Shown here: positions 43,206 through 52,054 of the stretch, one piece after another
Layout: each line of letters opens with the position of its first letter
Numbering within the stretch: position 1 is the stretch's first letter
Assembly (NCBI RefSeq): GCF_030269365.1
Contig: NZ_BSTF01000003.1
Location: 434,001 to 498,000, forward strand
Source: Lentzea sp. NBRC 102530
Lineage (GTDB): Bacteria; Actinomycetota; Actinomycetes; Mycobacteriales; Pseudonocardiaceae
Direction: 5' to 3'
DNA length: 64,000 nucleotides
Made by a program: the position numbers and the translations under genes
Notes under the pieces: model-generated
Seen by the model: only the letters and a program-made list of their open reading frames with translations
The model's database searches: none
What the model was told of the DNA's origin: nothing

Positions 43206-44073
43206 GCTGCATGAACGCCTCCTCCAGCGACCCGCGCTGAGGGCTGAGCTCGTGCAGCACGACCTGGTTCTCCGCCGCGAGCTCACCGATCTGCTGCGCG
43301 GAGATGCCCTGCACGACGAGCGATCCGCTGACCGAGTCGTCCGTCACCGTCGCGTGCGCGGCGAGGATCTCCCGCAGCTTCGCGGCGTGCGGCGACCGGA
43401 CCCGGACGGTGTCCTGGGTGGCGTCGGCGATGAACTGCTCGGTGGACGTCTGCGCGATCAGCTGTCCCTTGCCGATCACGATCAGGTCCTGCGCGGTCTG
43501 CGACATCTCCGACAGCAGGTGGCTCGACACGAACACCGTGCGGCCCTCGTCCGCGAGCCGGTGCATGAACTGCCTGATCCACAGGATGCCCTCGGGGTCG
43601 AGGCCGTTCACCGGCTCGTCGAACAGCAGCACCTCGGGGTCGCCGAGCAACGCGCCCGCGATGCCGAGCCGCTGCGACATGCCGAGCGAGAACCCACCGG
43701 CGTTCTTGTGCGCGACCTCGGACAGGCCGACGATCTCCAGCACCTCACCGACCCGGCTGGACGGGATGCTGTTGGACGCCGCGAGCCACTTGAGGTGCGA
43801 GCGCGCGGACCGGTTGGGGTGCACCCACTTCGCGTCGAGCAGCGCGCCGACCTTGGTCAGCGGCCGCTTGAGCTGGGCGTAGTGCTGCCCGTCGATCCTC
43901 ACGTCGCCACCGGTGGGGGTGTCGAGGCCGAGGATCATCCGCATGGTCGTGGACTTGCCGGCGCCGTTCGGGCCGAGGAAGCCCGTGACGCGGCCGGGCC
44001 GGACGGTGAACGACAACTCGTCGACGGCCTTGGTCCGGCCGTAGTGCTTGCTCAACCGCACTGCTTCGATCAT
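43171..44073 (-). CDS. ABC transporter ATP-binding protein (orphan paralogue)
   Basis: 300 residues, drug/lantibiotic-type ABC ATPase: Walker A GPNGAGKST (34-42), Q-loop region, signature FSLGMSQRLG, Walker B VLLFDEPVNGLDP and H-loop SSHLLSEM. The C-terminal 90 residues are the accessory domain typical of this family and end QRGSLEEAFMQLT. It is highly similar throughout to the ATPase at 44920-45831. A strong terminator separates it from the permease gene, and no permease follows, so it may energise that permease or one encoded elsewhere. Confidence 0.9.
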   Translation of the reverse strand: MIEAVRLSKHYGRTKAVDELSFTVRPGRVTGFLGPNGAGKSTTMRMILGLDTPTGGDVRIDGQHYAQLKRPLTKVGALLDAKWVHPNRSARSHLKWLAASNSIPSSRVGEVLEIVGLSEVAHKNAGGFSLGMSQRLGIAGALLGDPEVLLFDEPVNGLDPEGILWIRQFMHRLADEGRTVFVSSHLLSEMSQTAQDLIVIGKGQLIAQTSTEQFIADATQDTVRVRSPHAAKLREILAAHATVTDDSVSGSLVVQGISAQQIGELAAENQVVLHELSPQRGSLEEAFMQLTRESVEYQAH

Positions 44074-44104
44074 GGCCTCTCCCGGTTCGCTCGAAGAACT
44101 GACA

Positions 44105-44142
44105 GGGACCTGGGTCATCCCCCGACGGATGACCCAGGTCCC
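44105..44142 (-). terminator. Terminator after the ABC permease gene
   Basis: GGGACCTGGGTCATCC (44105-44120) pairs perfectly over 16 bp with 44127-44142 around CCCGAC, between the permease stop and the second ATPase start. Confidence 0.75.
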
Positions 44143-44164
44143 TCTCCCCCTTATTCGGAACGGG

Positions 44165-44923
44165 TCACGCGTCCCGCCGCTTCGCGACGACCAACGCGAC
44201 CACCAGGAGCGCGACAGCGACTCCGGCGAAGTAACCGAGCGAACCCCATTCGCTCAGCTTGAAGTCGACTCCCGTGCCGCCCATCTCAGGGCTGTCCGAG
44301 CCCATCGACAGGAAGTGGTTGGCGTTGATGAACGGCAGCCACGCCTGGATCTTCACGCCGGCCTTCGGGATGATCCCGATGAGGCTCTCGGCGAGCATCT
44401 GCCACACGAGCAGGATCGCGACGGCGCCCGCGGTCTGGCGGACCAGGATGCCGATGGCGACCGCGATGACCGCGCCGATCGCGTAGACCAGGCCCACACC
44501 CGCGACGTGCCGCCACTCGGCCGACGTGTTGATCGCGAGGTCGGAACTGGGCGAGATCACCTTGGCGACGCCCCACGAACCGAACGCGATGATCTCGCCG
44601 AGCAGGCCGGCGATGAACGCGACCACGACGGTCTTCGCGACCAGCGCGGACGTGCGGTTCGGCACCGCGAGGAACGTCGAGCGGATGGTGTTGAAGCGGT
44701 ACTCGGTGGTGACCGCGATCGCCGCCATCACCAGCACGACCGCGATGGCGAGCTGGCTGCTGCCGATCTGGGTGAGGCCGAGCGGCACGGGGCCGTCGGT
44801 CGCCGCCGCGAAGATCGCGGTGAGCCCGATGCCCATGACGATGGCGAGCGCGCTGCACCAGTAGGGCGAACGGGTCGAGAAGAGCTTGATTCTCTCAACT
44901 GCCAACAGGGTCATCAGACTCAC
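44165..44923 (-). CDS. ABC-2 type transporter permease
   Basis: 252 residues with six hydrophobic segments (about 22-40, 58-74, 92-112, 137-158, 163-184, 228-247). The N-terminal LLAVERIKLFSTRSPYW motif is typical of permeases partnered with single-domain ATPases in actinobacterial drug-efflux pairs. Its GTG overlaps the ATPase stop as GTGA, so translation is coupled. The pair probably exports a hydrophobic compound or peptide. Confidence 0.87.
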   Translation of the reverse strand: MSLMTLLAVERIKLFSTRSPYWCSALAIVMGIGLTAIFAAATDGPVPLGLTQIGSSQLAIAVVLVMAAIAVTTEYRFNTIRSTFLAVPNRTSALVAKTVVVAFIAGLLGEIIAFGSWGVAKVISPSSDLAINTSAEWRHVAGVGLVYAIGAVIAVAIGILVRQTAGAVAILLVWQMLAESLIGIIPKAGVKIQAWLPFINANHFLSMGSDSPEMGGTGVDFKLSEWGSLGYFAGVAVALLVVALVVAKRRDA

Positions 44924-45831
44924 TTCCCGATCTCTGCGTGGTACTCGACAGCATCGCCGGTCAGCTGCATGAACGCCTCTTCGAGCGAACCGCGCTGGGG
45001 GCTCAGCTCGTGCAGGACGACACCGTTCGCAGCGGCGATGTCCCCGATCTGGTCACTGGTGGCACCCGATACGGAGAACGAGCCGTCCGCACCGTCACGA
45101 ACCGTGAAGCCCTTGTCGACGAGCAACGGGCCGAGCTTGAAGAGCTGAGGGCTGCGCACGAGAACGGAGTTACCCGTTGACCGGTCGATGAACTCCTGCG
45201 TCGTGCTCTGTGTGATCAGCTTCCCCTTGCCGATCACCACGAGCTCGCTGGCCGTGAGCGCCATCTCCGAGAGCAGGTGGCTCGACACCAGGACCGTGCG
45301 GCCCTCGGCGGCGAGGTTCTGCATGAACGTGCGGATCCAGAGGATGCCCTCGGGGTCCAGGCCGTTCACCGGCTCGTCGAACAGCAGCACCTTCGGGTCG
45401 CCCAGCAGTGCCGCGGCGATCCCCAGCCGCTGCGACATGCCGAGCGAGAACCCACCGGCGTTCTTGCCCGCGACCCCGGTGAGGCCGACGGCTTCGAGCA
45501 CGGCGTCGACGCGGTTGTTCGGCAGCCCGTTGGACTTCGCGAGCCAGCGCAGGTGAGCGCGGGCGGAGCGGTTCGGGTGCACCCACTTGGCGTCGAGCAG
45601 GGCGCCGACCGTCCTCAGTGGACGGCTCAGTTCGGTGTAGGGCTTGCCGTCGATCAGCACGCGGCCTGCCGTCGGACGGTCGAGCCCCAGGATCATGCGC
45701 ATGGTGGTGGACTTGCCGGCGCCGTTCGGACCGAGGAATCCGGTCACCCGTCCAGGTTGGACGGTGAACGACAGGTCGTCGACCGCGACCGTCCTGCCGT
45801 ATCTCTTGGTGAGGCCGATTGCCTCGATCAT
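44920..45831 (-). CDS. ABC transporter ATP-binding protein
   Basis: 303 residues with Walker A GPNGAGKST (34-42), signature FSLGMSQRLG, Walker B VLLFDEPVNGLDP, SSHLLSEM and the same C-terminal accessory domain (QRGSLEEAFMQLT) as the paralogue downstream. The ATG at 45831 has GAGGGG before it. It is translationally coupled to the permease by a 4-bp overlap, which identifies it as the cognate ATPase. Confidence 0.92.
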   Translation of the reverse strand: MIEAIGLTKRYGRTVAVDDLSFTVQPGRVTGFLGPNGAGKSTTMRMILGLDRPTAGRVLIDGKPYTELSRPLRTVGALLDAKWVHPNRSARAHLRWLAKSNGLPNNRVDAVLEAVGLTGVAGKNAGGFSLGMSQRLGIAAALLGDPKVLLFDEPVNGLDPEGILWIRTFMQNLAAEGRTVLVSSHLLSEMALTASELVVIGKGKLITQSTTQEFIDRSTGNSVLVRSPQLFKLGPLLVDKGFTVRDGADGSFSVSGATSDQIGDIAAANGVVLHELSPQRGSLEEAFMQLTGDAVEYHAEIGK

Positions 45832-45953
45832 TGGCTTTCCCCTCTCGGTGATGGGAATACCTTCCCGTCCCGAGGGGTCATGGCACATCGCCCTGCGGTC
45901 TGCGGTGTGCGTCAACTTCCGTCGTCAGGTGCCGCTACCTCCGTCGTAGTTGA

Positions 45954-46397
45954 ATGAGCCACATGGGATACACGGAAGCTCCGGAAGGCTGGTGGCGCGA
46001 GTTCGTCCTGGCCAAGCCGGCCCGCACCGGCAAGCTCGCGGTCACCCGCAAGGACGGATCACCGCACGTCGCACCGGTCTGGGTGGACCTCGACGGCCCC
46101 GACGTCGTCTTCCTGACCGCGCGCGACACGATCAAGGGCAAGTCGATCCTGCGCGACGGCCGGGTGGCCATCTGCTTCGACGACGAGACACCGCCGTTCA
46201 CCTTCGTGACGATCACCGGCCGGGCCGTCGTCGACGAGGACCCCGACCAGCTGAAGTACTGGGCGGGCCGCACCGCCGCGCGCTACATGGGCGACGACCG
46301 CGCCGACGAGTACGCCGACCGCAACGGCGTGCCGGGCGAGCTGGTCGTGCGCGTGAAGGTCGACAAGGTCGTCGCCGTGCAGAACGTCTCCGACTGA
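45954..46397 (+). CDS. PPOX-class F420-dependent oxidoreductase-like protein
   Basis: 147 residues, split-barrel flavin/deazaflavin fold: ARTGKLAVTRKDGSPHVAPVWVDLDGPDVVFLTARDTIKGKSILRD covers the cofactor-binding strands (residues about 22-67 counting from ATG 45954). The KG/KS after the second strand is typical of F420-binding members, which reduce unsaturated small molecules. An in-frame ATG at 45963 is an alternative. No ribosome-binding site is visible, so the message may be leaderless. It is divergent from the ABC operon. Confidence 0.85.
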   Translation: MSHMGYTEAPEGWWREFVLAKPARTGKLAVTRKDGSPHVAPVWVDLDGPDVVFLTARDTIKGKSILRDGRVAICFDDETPPFTFVTITGRAVVDEDPDQLKYWAGRTAARYMGDDRADEYADRNGVPGELVVRVKVDKVVAVQNVSD

Positions 46398-46439
46398 TTC
46401 CGGTTGCCGTCCTGGCACCGGCCGGGTCACGCTGAACCG

Positions 46440-46700
46440 GTGCCAGGACAGAAGAAGCGCAAGGACCGCCAGGCGGCGCTGGACTGCAGGGCGGCCGCGC
46501 GCACCGCACCGGGAACCGGCGAGTGGGTCGTGCGTTTCGAAACGCAGGACCACCGCGAGTTCCGTGACCACATGCGCCGCCTGGAGGTGGAACGCCCGCC
46601 GGACTTCGATCCGGAGCTCAGCCGGATCGACACGTTCTGCGGCCGCGAGACCCACCCGACCACGTGCCGGCTGAGCGTGTTCGTCCCTCAGGCGAAGTAG
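46440..46700 (+). CDS. Small conserved-looking hypothetical protein
   Basis: 86 residues from GTG 46440. A basic N-terminus (PGQKKRKDRQAALD), a central FETQDHREFRDHMRRLE segment and two to three Cys are visible. There is no signal peptide or membrane helix. The family is unknown. It follows the PPOX gene by 42 bp and ends 13 bp inside the convergent HAD gene. Confidence 0.5.
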   Translation: MPGQKKRKDRQAALDCRAAARTAPGTGEWVVRFETQDHREFRDHMRRLEVERPPDFDPELSRIDTFCGRETHPTTCRLSVFVPQAK

Positions 46701-47473
46701 CGGTTGATCACCCGGGCGGCGCCGTCCTCCAGCACGGTGGGCGCCACCTCGTCGGCCACACCCTTGACGTGCTCCGGCGCCTGCCCCATCGCGACCCCGA
46801 GCCCGGCCCACCGCAGCATCTCGACGTCGTTGGCCCCGTCCCCGACCGCGAGCGCGTCCTCCGGTCGAACCCCCAGCCGTGCGGCGAGTTCGTCCAGCTC
46901 AGCGCCCTTCGAGATGTTCGCGGGCACCGCCGTCAGCCACGCCTCGGTGTGGTCGACGGACCACTCGACGCCGGGCAGTTCCAGCTCCCGCACGGCGAAC
47001 GACAACTCCGCCGGCGTGTGGTCGAGCCACCGCATGACCAGCCGAGGCGTCGGCGTGGCCACCATCTCCTCGAACGTGGCCTCCGAGGTCATGCCCCACA
47101 GGTCGCCCGGCAGGAACGAGCCCATGTGCAGGCTGCCGACGCCGGTCTGCTCGACCGCGAAGACCACGTCGGACAGCAACGCCTGCAACGCCTTGATCGT
47201 CGGCCCGGGATCGAACGTCGTGCGCTTCGTCACCTCGCCGCTCACCGGGTCCCACCACACCGCGCCGTTCGAGCAGAGGGTCTGCGCGACGGGCAGTTGG
47301 GCCGCGATCGGGGTGGTGCCGATGAGGCTGCGACCGGTGCACAGCACGACGTGGGTGCCGTGGTCCGCAGCGCGCACGATGGCCGCTTTCACCGCGGGAG
47401 ACATGTCGTTCGAGCCGACCGGGGTCAGGGTTCCGTCGATGTCGAGGGCGATCAAACGCGGTCTCCAGGTCAC
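46688..47473 (-). CDS. HAD family hydrolase, Cof type
   Basis: 261 residues, Cof-like (subfamily IIB) phosphatase: motif I IALDIDGTL (about 8-16), motif II VLCTGRS (about 43), a C2-type cap in the middle, Lys in NISKGAELDELAARLG (about 191) and motif IV GDGANDVEMLRWAGLGVAMG (about 214-233). It probably acts on sugar phosphates or flavin nucleotides. The GTG at 47473 (MTWRPRLIALD) is preferred. It is divergent from a TetR gene. Confidence 0.9.
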   Translation of the reverse strand: MTWRPRLIALDIDGTLTPVGSNDMSPAVKAAIVRAADHGTHVVLCTGRSLIGTTPIAAQLPVAQTLCSNGAVWWDPVSGEVTKRTTFDPGPTIKALQALLSDVVFAVEQTGVGSLHMGSFLPGDLWGMTSEATFEEMVATPTPRLVMRWLDHTPAELSFAVRELELPGVEWSVDHTEAWLTAVPANISKGAELDELAARLGVRPEDALAVGDGANDVEMLRWAGLGVAMGQAPEHVKGVADEVAPTVLEDGAARVINRYFA

Positions 47474-47494
47474 GTGACACCACCCTAGGCGAAG

Positions 47495-47518
47495 GTTAGT
47501 GAATTGTGGTTCACTAAC
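47495..47518. promoter_or_regulatory. TetR operator palindrome
   Basis: GTTAGTGAA (47495-47503) and TTCACTAAC (47510-47518), a perfect 9-bp inverted repeat with a 6-bp spacer. It ends 3 bp before the tetR GTG and about 20 bp from the divergent HAD start. Confidence 0.75.
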
Positions 47519-47521
47519 GGT

Positions 47522-48049
47522 GTGGCACGACCTCGCACCATCACCGACGAACGGATCCTGAACGCCGTCGCGGCCGTCATCGACCGGCGCGGGCCGGAGT
47601 TCACCGTCGCGGACGTGGCGGCGGAGGCCGGGGTGTCGGTCGGCGCGGTGGCGAAGCGGTTCGGCTCCAAGAGCGGGCTGCTGCAGGCGCTCACGAAGGC
47701 GGGCACCGACGAGGTCGTGCGCAGGATGCGCGAGGCGGGCAACGTCCGCGACGCGTTGCTGCTCTGGTTCGACCGCCTCGCCGATCCGGTCGTCGCCACG
47801 AACAACCTGGCGCAACTCGGGGTCGATCTGATCAACCCCGACCTGCGCGCGTTGCTGGCGAAGCACTACGCGGCACTCGAGGACGAGTTGGAGGTCCTGT
47901 GCGCGGCCGAGGGGCTGCCGCGGACCGCGGCCCGCGTCCTCGCCGCGCTGGTCTACGGGATCTCGATGGACTGGTCGGTGCGGCCGCGTGGCGACCTGCT
48001 GGCGCGCATGAGCGAGGACATCGATCTGGTGCTGGAGGGGATGCGCTGA
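47522..48049 (+). CDS. TetR family transcriptional regulator
   Basis: 175 residues. The helix-turn-helix domain (about 5-52) reads DERILNAVAAVIDRRGPEFTVADVAAEAGVSVGAVAKRFGSK across that range, slightly unusual in having VAKRFGSK where most members have (I/L)Y(R/H)(H/Y)F. The C-terminal helical domain binds an unknown effector. It heads an operon with a PPOX-fold protein and an SDR (1-bp gap and 17-bp overlap), which are the likely targets together with the divergent HAD gene. Confidence 0.87.
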   Translation: MARPRTITDERILNAVAAVIDRRGPEFTVADVAAEAGVSVGAVAKRFGSKSGLLQALTKAGTDEVVRRMREAGNVRDALLLWFDRLADPVVATNNLAQLGVDLINPDLRALLAKHYAALEDELEVLCAAEGLPRTAARVLAALVYGISMDWSVRPRGDLLARMSEDIDLVLEGMR

Positions 48050-48050
48050 A

Positions 48051-48524
48051 ATGGCTACCTGGGCGGAGTTCGCGGCGGAACAGCCCGACATGGCGGCGTT
48101 CGTGGAGGCCCGGTTCGCCGCGGACCGGCACGCGTTGCTCGCGACGCTGCGCAAGGACGGCTCGCCGCGCATCAGCGGCGTGGAACCGGACTTCACGCGG
48201 GGTCAGGTCTGGGCGGGCATGATGCACGATTCGCTGAAGTCGAAGGACTTGCGGCGCGACCCGAGGTTCGCGCTGCACTGCATGAGCACGACCGCGTCGG
48301 TCCAAGAGGCGGGGGACGCGAAGATCAGCGGCACCGCCGAGTTCTGGACCGACCAGGCCGACTACCTCAAGGACCTGTTCGACCGCACGGGGTGGAACCC
48401 CGACGAGCTCGACCTGTTCCGGTTCGACGTCACCGAGGTCGTGCAGCTCACCACCGAGGGCGACGAGATGGTCGTCCTGTCCTGGCACGAGGGAAGGGGA
48501 ACTCGTCGTGTCGTCAAGAAGTGA
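48051..48524 (+). CDS. Pyridoxamine-5'-phosphate-oxidase-fold protein
   Basis: 157 residues of the split-barrel PPOX family: FVEARFAADRHALLATLRKDGSPRISGVEPDF region at about 17-48 and DLRRDPRFALHCM at about 66-78. It probably binds FMN, F420 or haem. It follows tetR by one base and overlaps the SDR gene start by 17 bp. Confidence 0.8.
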   Translation: MATWAEFAAEQPDMAAFVEARFAADRHALLATLRKDGSPRISGVEPDFTRGQVWAGMMHDSLKSKDLRRDPRFALHCMSTTASVQEAGDAKISGTAEFWTDQADYLKDLFDRTGWNPDELDLFRFDVTEVVQLTTEGDEMVVLSWHEGRGTRRVVKK

Positions 48525-49428
48525 ACCCGATCTGAGCGGCAAGGTCGCCGTCGTCACCGGCGCCACGCGTGGTGCGGGGCGCGCGATCGCGATCGAACTG
48601 GGGGCGGCGGGCGCGACGGTGTTCGTCGCCGGCCGGACCACCCGTGAACAGCGGTCGGAGGTCGGCCGGTCGGAGACCATCGAGGAGACCGCCGAGCTCG
48701 TGGACGCCGCCGGTGGCAAGGGGATCGCGGTTCGCTGCGACCTCACGGTTCCGTCCGATGTGGACGCACTGGCCGCGCGCATCGAGAAGCTCGACATCTT
48801 CGTCGACAACGCGTGGGGCGGCGAGAACCTCGTCGAGTGGGGCAAGTTCTGGGAGCACGACCTCGACAAGCAGCTGCACATGTGGCGCAACGGCGTCGAG
48901 ACGCACCTCATCGCCATCCACAAGCTGATGCCGTTGCTGCTGAAGTCCGACGACGGCCTGGTGGTCGAGGTGACCGACGGCGAGGACGGCGAGGCCTACT
49001 TCGTGAACCTCCCGTACGACGCGGTGAAGAACTCGGTGCGCCGGTTCGGCGAGGTGCTCGCGAAGGACCTGAAGGACCACCCGAACGTGACGGCGATGGC
49101 GGTCACGCCGGGCTTCCTGCGGTCCGAGCAGATGCTCGAAGGCTTCGGCGTCACCGAGCAGAACTGGCGGGACGCGATCGAGAAGGTGCCGGACTACGCG
49201 ATTTCCGAGACGCCGCACTACCTCGGCCGCGGCATCGCGCACCTCGCCGCCGACGAGAACCGCGCCAGGTTCTCCGGGCAGTGCCTGTCGTCGTGGAAGC
49301 TCAAGCGCGAGTACGGCTTCACCGACCTCGACGGCTCGCAGCCCGACTGGGGCCACTGGTGGGACGACGTGGTGAAGCCCCGCACGGAGGGCAAGGTCGT
49401 CGACGCTGACCCGGAGAAGTACCGCTAG
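48508..49428 (+). CDS. SDR family oxidoreductase
   Basis: 306 residues: TGATRGAGRAIA (about 18), Asn-Ala-Trp-Gly replacing NNAG (about 99), VEVTDGED in the Ser region (about 152) and YDAVK (about 170). The C-terminus is extended, with DWGHWWDD. It belongs to the actinobacterial TGATRGAGR subgroup. It overlaps the PPOX gene and is the last gene of the tetR operon. Its stop TAG shares the sequence CTAG with the stop of the convergent response regulator. Confidence 0.87.
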   Translation: MSSRSEPDLSGKVAVVTGATRGAGRAIAIELGAAGATVFVAGRTTREQRSEVGRSETIEETAELVDAAGGKGIAVRCDLTVPSDVDALAARIEKLDIFVDNAWGGENLVEWGKFWEHDLDKQLHMWRNGVETHLIAIHKLMPLLLKSDDGLVVEVTDGEDGEAYFVNLPYDAVKNSVRRFGEVLAKDLKDHPNVTAMAVTPGFLRSEQMLEGFGVTEQNWRDAIEKVPDYAISETPHYLGRGIAHLAADENRARFSGQCLSSWKLKREYGFTDLDGSQPDWGHWWDDVVKPRTEGKVVDADPEKYR

Positions 49429-50081
49429 GCGTCGCCGGGGCGGACGAGACCGGTCTCGTAGGCCAGCACCACGGCCTGCACCCGGTCTCGCAGCTCCAGC
49501 TTCGCCAGGATGCGTCCGACGTGCGTCTTCACCGTCGCCTCCGACAGGAACAGCTTGCGGGCGATCTCGGTGTTCGACAGGCCCTTCGCGATCAGCACGA
49601 GCACCTCGCGCTCGCGTTCGGTCAGCACGTCGAGCATCGAGGCGTCGCGCAGCTCACCGCCGCCGTCGCCGAGGAACCGGCCGAGCAGCCGCTTGGTCAC
49701 CGACGGCGAGACCACCGCGTCGCCGGAGGCCACCGCGCGCAGTGCCGACACCAGGTCGGACGGCGGGGTGTCCTTCAGCAGGAACCCGCTGGCGCCGTTG
49801 CGCAACGCCGACAGGGCGTACTCGTCCATGTCGAACGTCGTCATGACCAGGACCTTCGCCGTGTCGGCCTCAGCGATGCGCTTCGTGGCCTCCACGCCGT
49901 CCATCACGGGCATGCGCACGTCCATCAACACCACGTCGGGCCGCAGCTTGTCGGCCATCTGCACGGCGTCGAGGCCGTCGGCCGCCTCGCCGATCACGTC
50001 GATGTCTTCCTGCGCGCCCAGCACCATGCGGAAACCCATCCGCATGAGTTCCTGGTCGTCTACGAGCAGCACCCGGATCAC
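49425..50081 (-). CDS. LuxR/NarL family response regulator
   Basis: 218 residues. The receiver domain has acidic DD (8-9), phospho-acceptor Asp54 (VVLMDVRMP), TTFD and Lys in FLLKD. The LuxR-type helix-turn-helix spans about 151-210 (LTEREREVLVLIAKGLSNTEIARKLFLSEATVKTHV pattern). The GTG is 9 bp after the histidine kinase stop, so the two form one operon and a cognate pair. Confidence 0.94.
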   Translation of the reverse strand: MIRVLLVDDQELMRMGFRMVLGAQEDIDVIGEAADGLDAVQMADKLRPDVVLMDVRMPVMDGVEATKRIAEADTAKVLVMTTFDMDEYALSALRNGASGFLLKDTPPSDLVSALRAVASGDAVVSPSVTKRLLGRFLGDGGGELRDASMLDVLTEREREVLVLIAKGLSNTEIARKLFLSEATVKTHVGRILAKLELRDRVQAVVLAYETGLVRPGDA

Positions 50082-50090
50082 GTGATCACC

Positions 50091-51269
50091 CTATGCGGCC
50101 AGCGGGAAAGTCGCGCGGACGCGCCAGCCCCCACCGGGGTTGGGGCCCGCCTCGAACTCGCCGCCCAGCACCGCAGCCCTTTCCCTCATGCCGATCAGCC
50201 CGTTGCCGCCGGACACCTTGACCACGTCGTGGGGCGTGCCGAAACCGTTGTCGGTCACCTCCAGCCGCAGTTCTTCCGGGGTCCTCGCCAGCCGCACCAG
50301 GGCGGTGGTGTCGGAACCCGCGTGCTTGATGACGTTCGTCAGCGCTTCCTGCACGATCCGGTAGACGCTCAGGCCCACGCCGACGGGCAGGTCGTCCACG
50401 TCACCGGTGATCTCCAGCTGCACCGGCACGCCGGCGGCGCGGGTGTTCTCGGCCAGTTCGACCACGCCGCGCGCGTCCGGCTGCGGCGCCCACTGCGTCT
50501 CGGCGTCCTCGCTGCGCAGCACGCCCAGCAGGCGGCGCATCTCGGTGAGCGCCAGCCGTCCGGTGTCGGCGATGGTGCGGACCGCGTTCTCGGCCATCTC
50601 CGGTTGCGACCGGATCGCGTAGGCGGCGCCGTCGGCGTGCACGATCATCACGCTCACCGCGTGCGCCACGACGTCGTGCAGTTCACGGGCGATGCGCGAG
50701 CGCTCCTCGCCCACCGCGATCTTGGCCTGCTGGTCGCGTTCGGTCTCCAAGAGCACCAACCGTTGCTCCATCTCGCGTTGGTAGGCGCGGCGGGCGCCGA
50801 CGAACTCGCCCATCGCCCAGCTGAACCCGAAGATCACCAGGATCAGGAAGACGAAGAAGACGGCACCGATCTCGCTGACCCGGAAGACCGCCCACAGCAG
50901 CGTGCCCGCGAGCAGCCAGCCCAGGTAGATCAACGCCGTCTTGCGGGTCGTGTTCGCGACGAGCGTGTACAGCGCGATGGCCAGCGCGAAGTCCGACATG
51001 CGGACAGGCAGGCCTTCGGTGCCGATGCCGTGCGTGAAGAGCTGGAGGTACCCGCCCGCGAGGATCAGGTAGCTCGTGCCCAGCGGGTGGTAGCGGCGGA
51101 ACGGCAGTGGGCCGAGCATCAGCACCGTCACGGCGAGGAACGCCGAGAACGACATGCCCTGGCCGGCCATCGCGACCCCGATGCCCAGGTCGAAGATCAG
51201 CAAGATGCCGGCGATCAGGGAGTCCCCGAACGCCGGATGAGCCTTCATCCACAGGCTGAACCTCCGCAC
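50091..51269 (-). CDS. Sensor histidine kinase (HisKA_3), partner of the adjacent regulator
   Basis: 392 residues. Five to six helices (about 18-150) are followed by a coiled linker (160-190), ARELHDVVAHAVSVMI with phospho-acceptor His198, and an HATPase domain with QEALTNVIKHAG, DNGFGT and GNGLIGMRERAAVLGGEF. It is a membrane-embedded-sensor kinase of the DesK/LiaS-like type that often responds to membrane or wall stress (inference). It is divergent from the membrane-protein/GntR pair. Confidence 0.92.
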   Translation of the reverse strand: MRRFSLWMKAHPAFGDSLIAGILLIFDLGIGVAMAGQGMSFSAFLAVTVLMLGPLPFRRYHPLGTSYLILAGGYLQLFTHGIGTEGLPVRMSDFALAIALYTLVANTTRKTALIYLGWLLAGTLLWAVFRVSEIGAVFFVFLILVIFGFSWAMGEFVGARRAYQREMEQRLVLLETERDQQAKIAVGEERSRIARELHDVVAHAVSVMIVHADGAAYAIRSQPEMAENAVRTIADTGRLALTEMRRLLGVLRSEDAETQWAPQPDARGVVELAENTRAAGVPVQLEITGDVDDLPVGVGLSVYRIVQEALTNVIKHAGSDTTALVRLARTPEELRLEVTDNGFGTPHDVVKVSGGNGLIGMRERAAVLGGEFEAGPNPGGGWRVRATFPLAA

Positions 51270-51385
51270 CGGACAAGGTTAGGTGCGGGTCGAACTTCCG
51301 CGCGTCGCGCCACGGGTTGACGCTCCGTACGACTTCAGTGTGAGTTATTGTGTCGAGGGGTTGGTACAAAGTTCGGGGGTTCGCC

Positions 51386-52054
51386 ATGTACGACGTCCTG
51401 TGGGCGGCCGGTGTCGGCCTCTTCCTGCTGCTCCTGCTGTGGCCGACCCGGTCGACCGGCAAGCGTTTGCTGAAGAGCTGGGAGGTGCCCGACCCGACGC
51501 TCGTCCAGATCGACGACGCCGTCCGGTACCTGAAGCGGCGGAGGTTGCTCTACCCCTGGCTCTACGTGGGGTTGTCGTTCCTGCCGATCGCGTCCGGCCG
51601 GGGTGTCGGGTCGCTCGCGGCGACCGTTCTCGGCGGCACGTTGCTCGCCGAACTGATCGCGACGCAGCTGCACCGCGAGGGCTCGCGGCGGGTCGCCTCG
51701 CTCACGCCGCGCGGCCTGTTCGACATCGCCTCGCAGTACGTGCTGATCGCCTACGCCGCGATCGTGGCGATCGGCGTGACCGTGCTCCTGGTCACTCTCC
51801 GCATCGAACAGCTGCCCGTGCTCGTGGTGTCCGTCGCCGCGGTCGCGGTGATCACGTGGGCGGCCGTGGCCCGGCCCGCAGACGGGGACGAGCAGGTCGA
51901 CCGGGCCCTGCGCACCCGCAGCGTGCACGTGTCGGCGGGGCTCGGCGCGGCCGTGGTCGGCGCGCTGGTGGGTGGTGGGTTCGGACTCTTCTGCGTCCTC
52001 GCGTGGATAGCGATGGCGAACACGCACTACGTGTCCAAGAAGATCTTCTGGTGA
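51386..52054 (+). CDS. Membrane protein paired with a GntR regulator
   Basis: 222 residues with hydrophobic segments at about 5-17, 57-66, 72-94, 117-135, 143-158 and 187-208 and a charged cytoplasmic stretch between the first and second. GGGGG precedes the ATG. The 4-bp GTGA overlap with a GntR gene indicates coupled translation. Family unknown. Confidence 0.65.
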   Translation: MYDVLWAAGVGLFLLLLLWPTRSTGKRLLKSWEVPDPTLVQIDDAVRYLKRRRLLYPWLYVGLSFLPIASGRGVGSLAATVLGGTLLAELIATQLHREGSRRVASLTPRGLFDIASQYVLIAYAAIVAIGVTVLLVTLRIEQLPVLVVSVAAVAVITWAAVARPADGDEQVDRALRTRSVHVSAGLGAAVVGALVGGGFGLFCVLAWIAMANTHYVSKKIFW

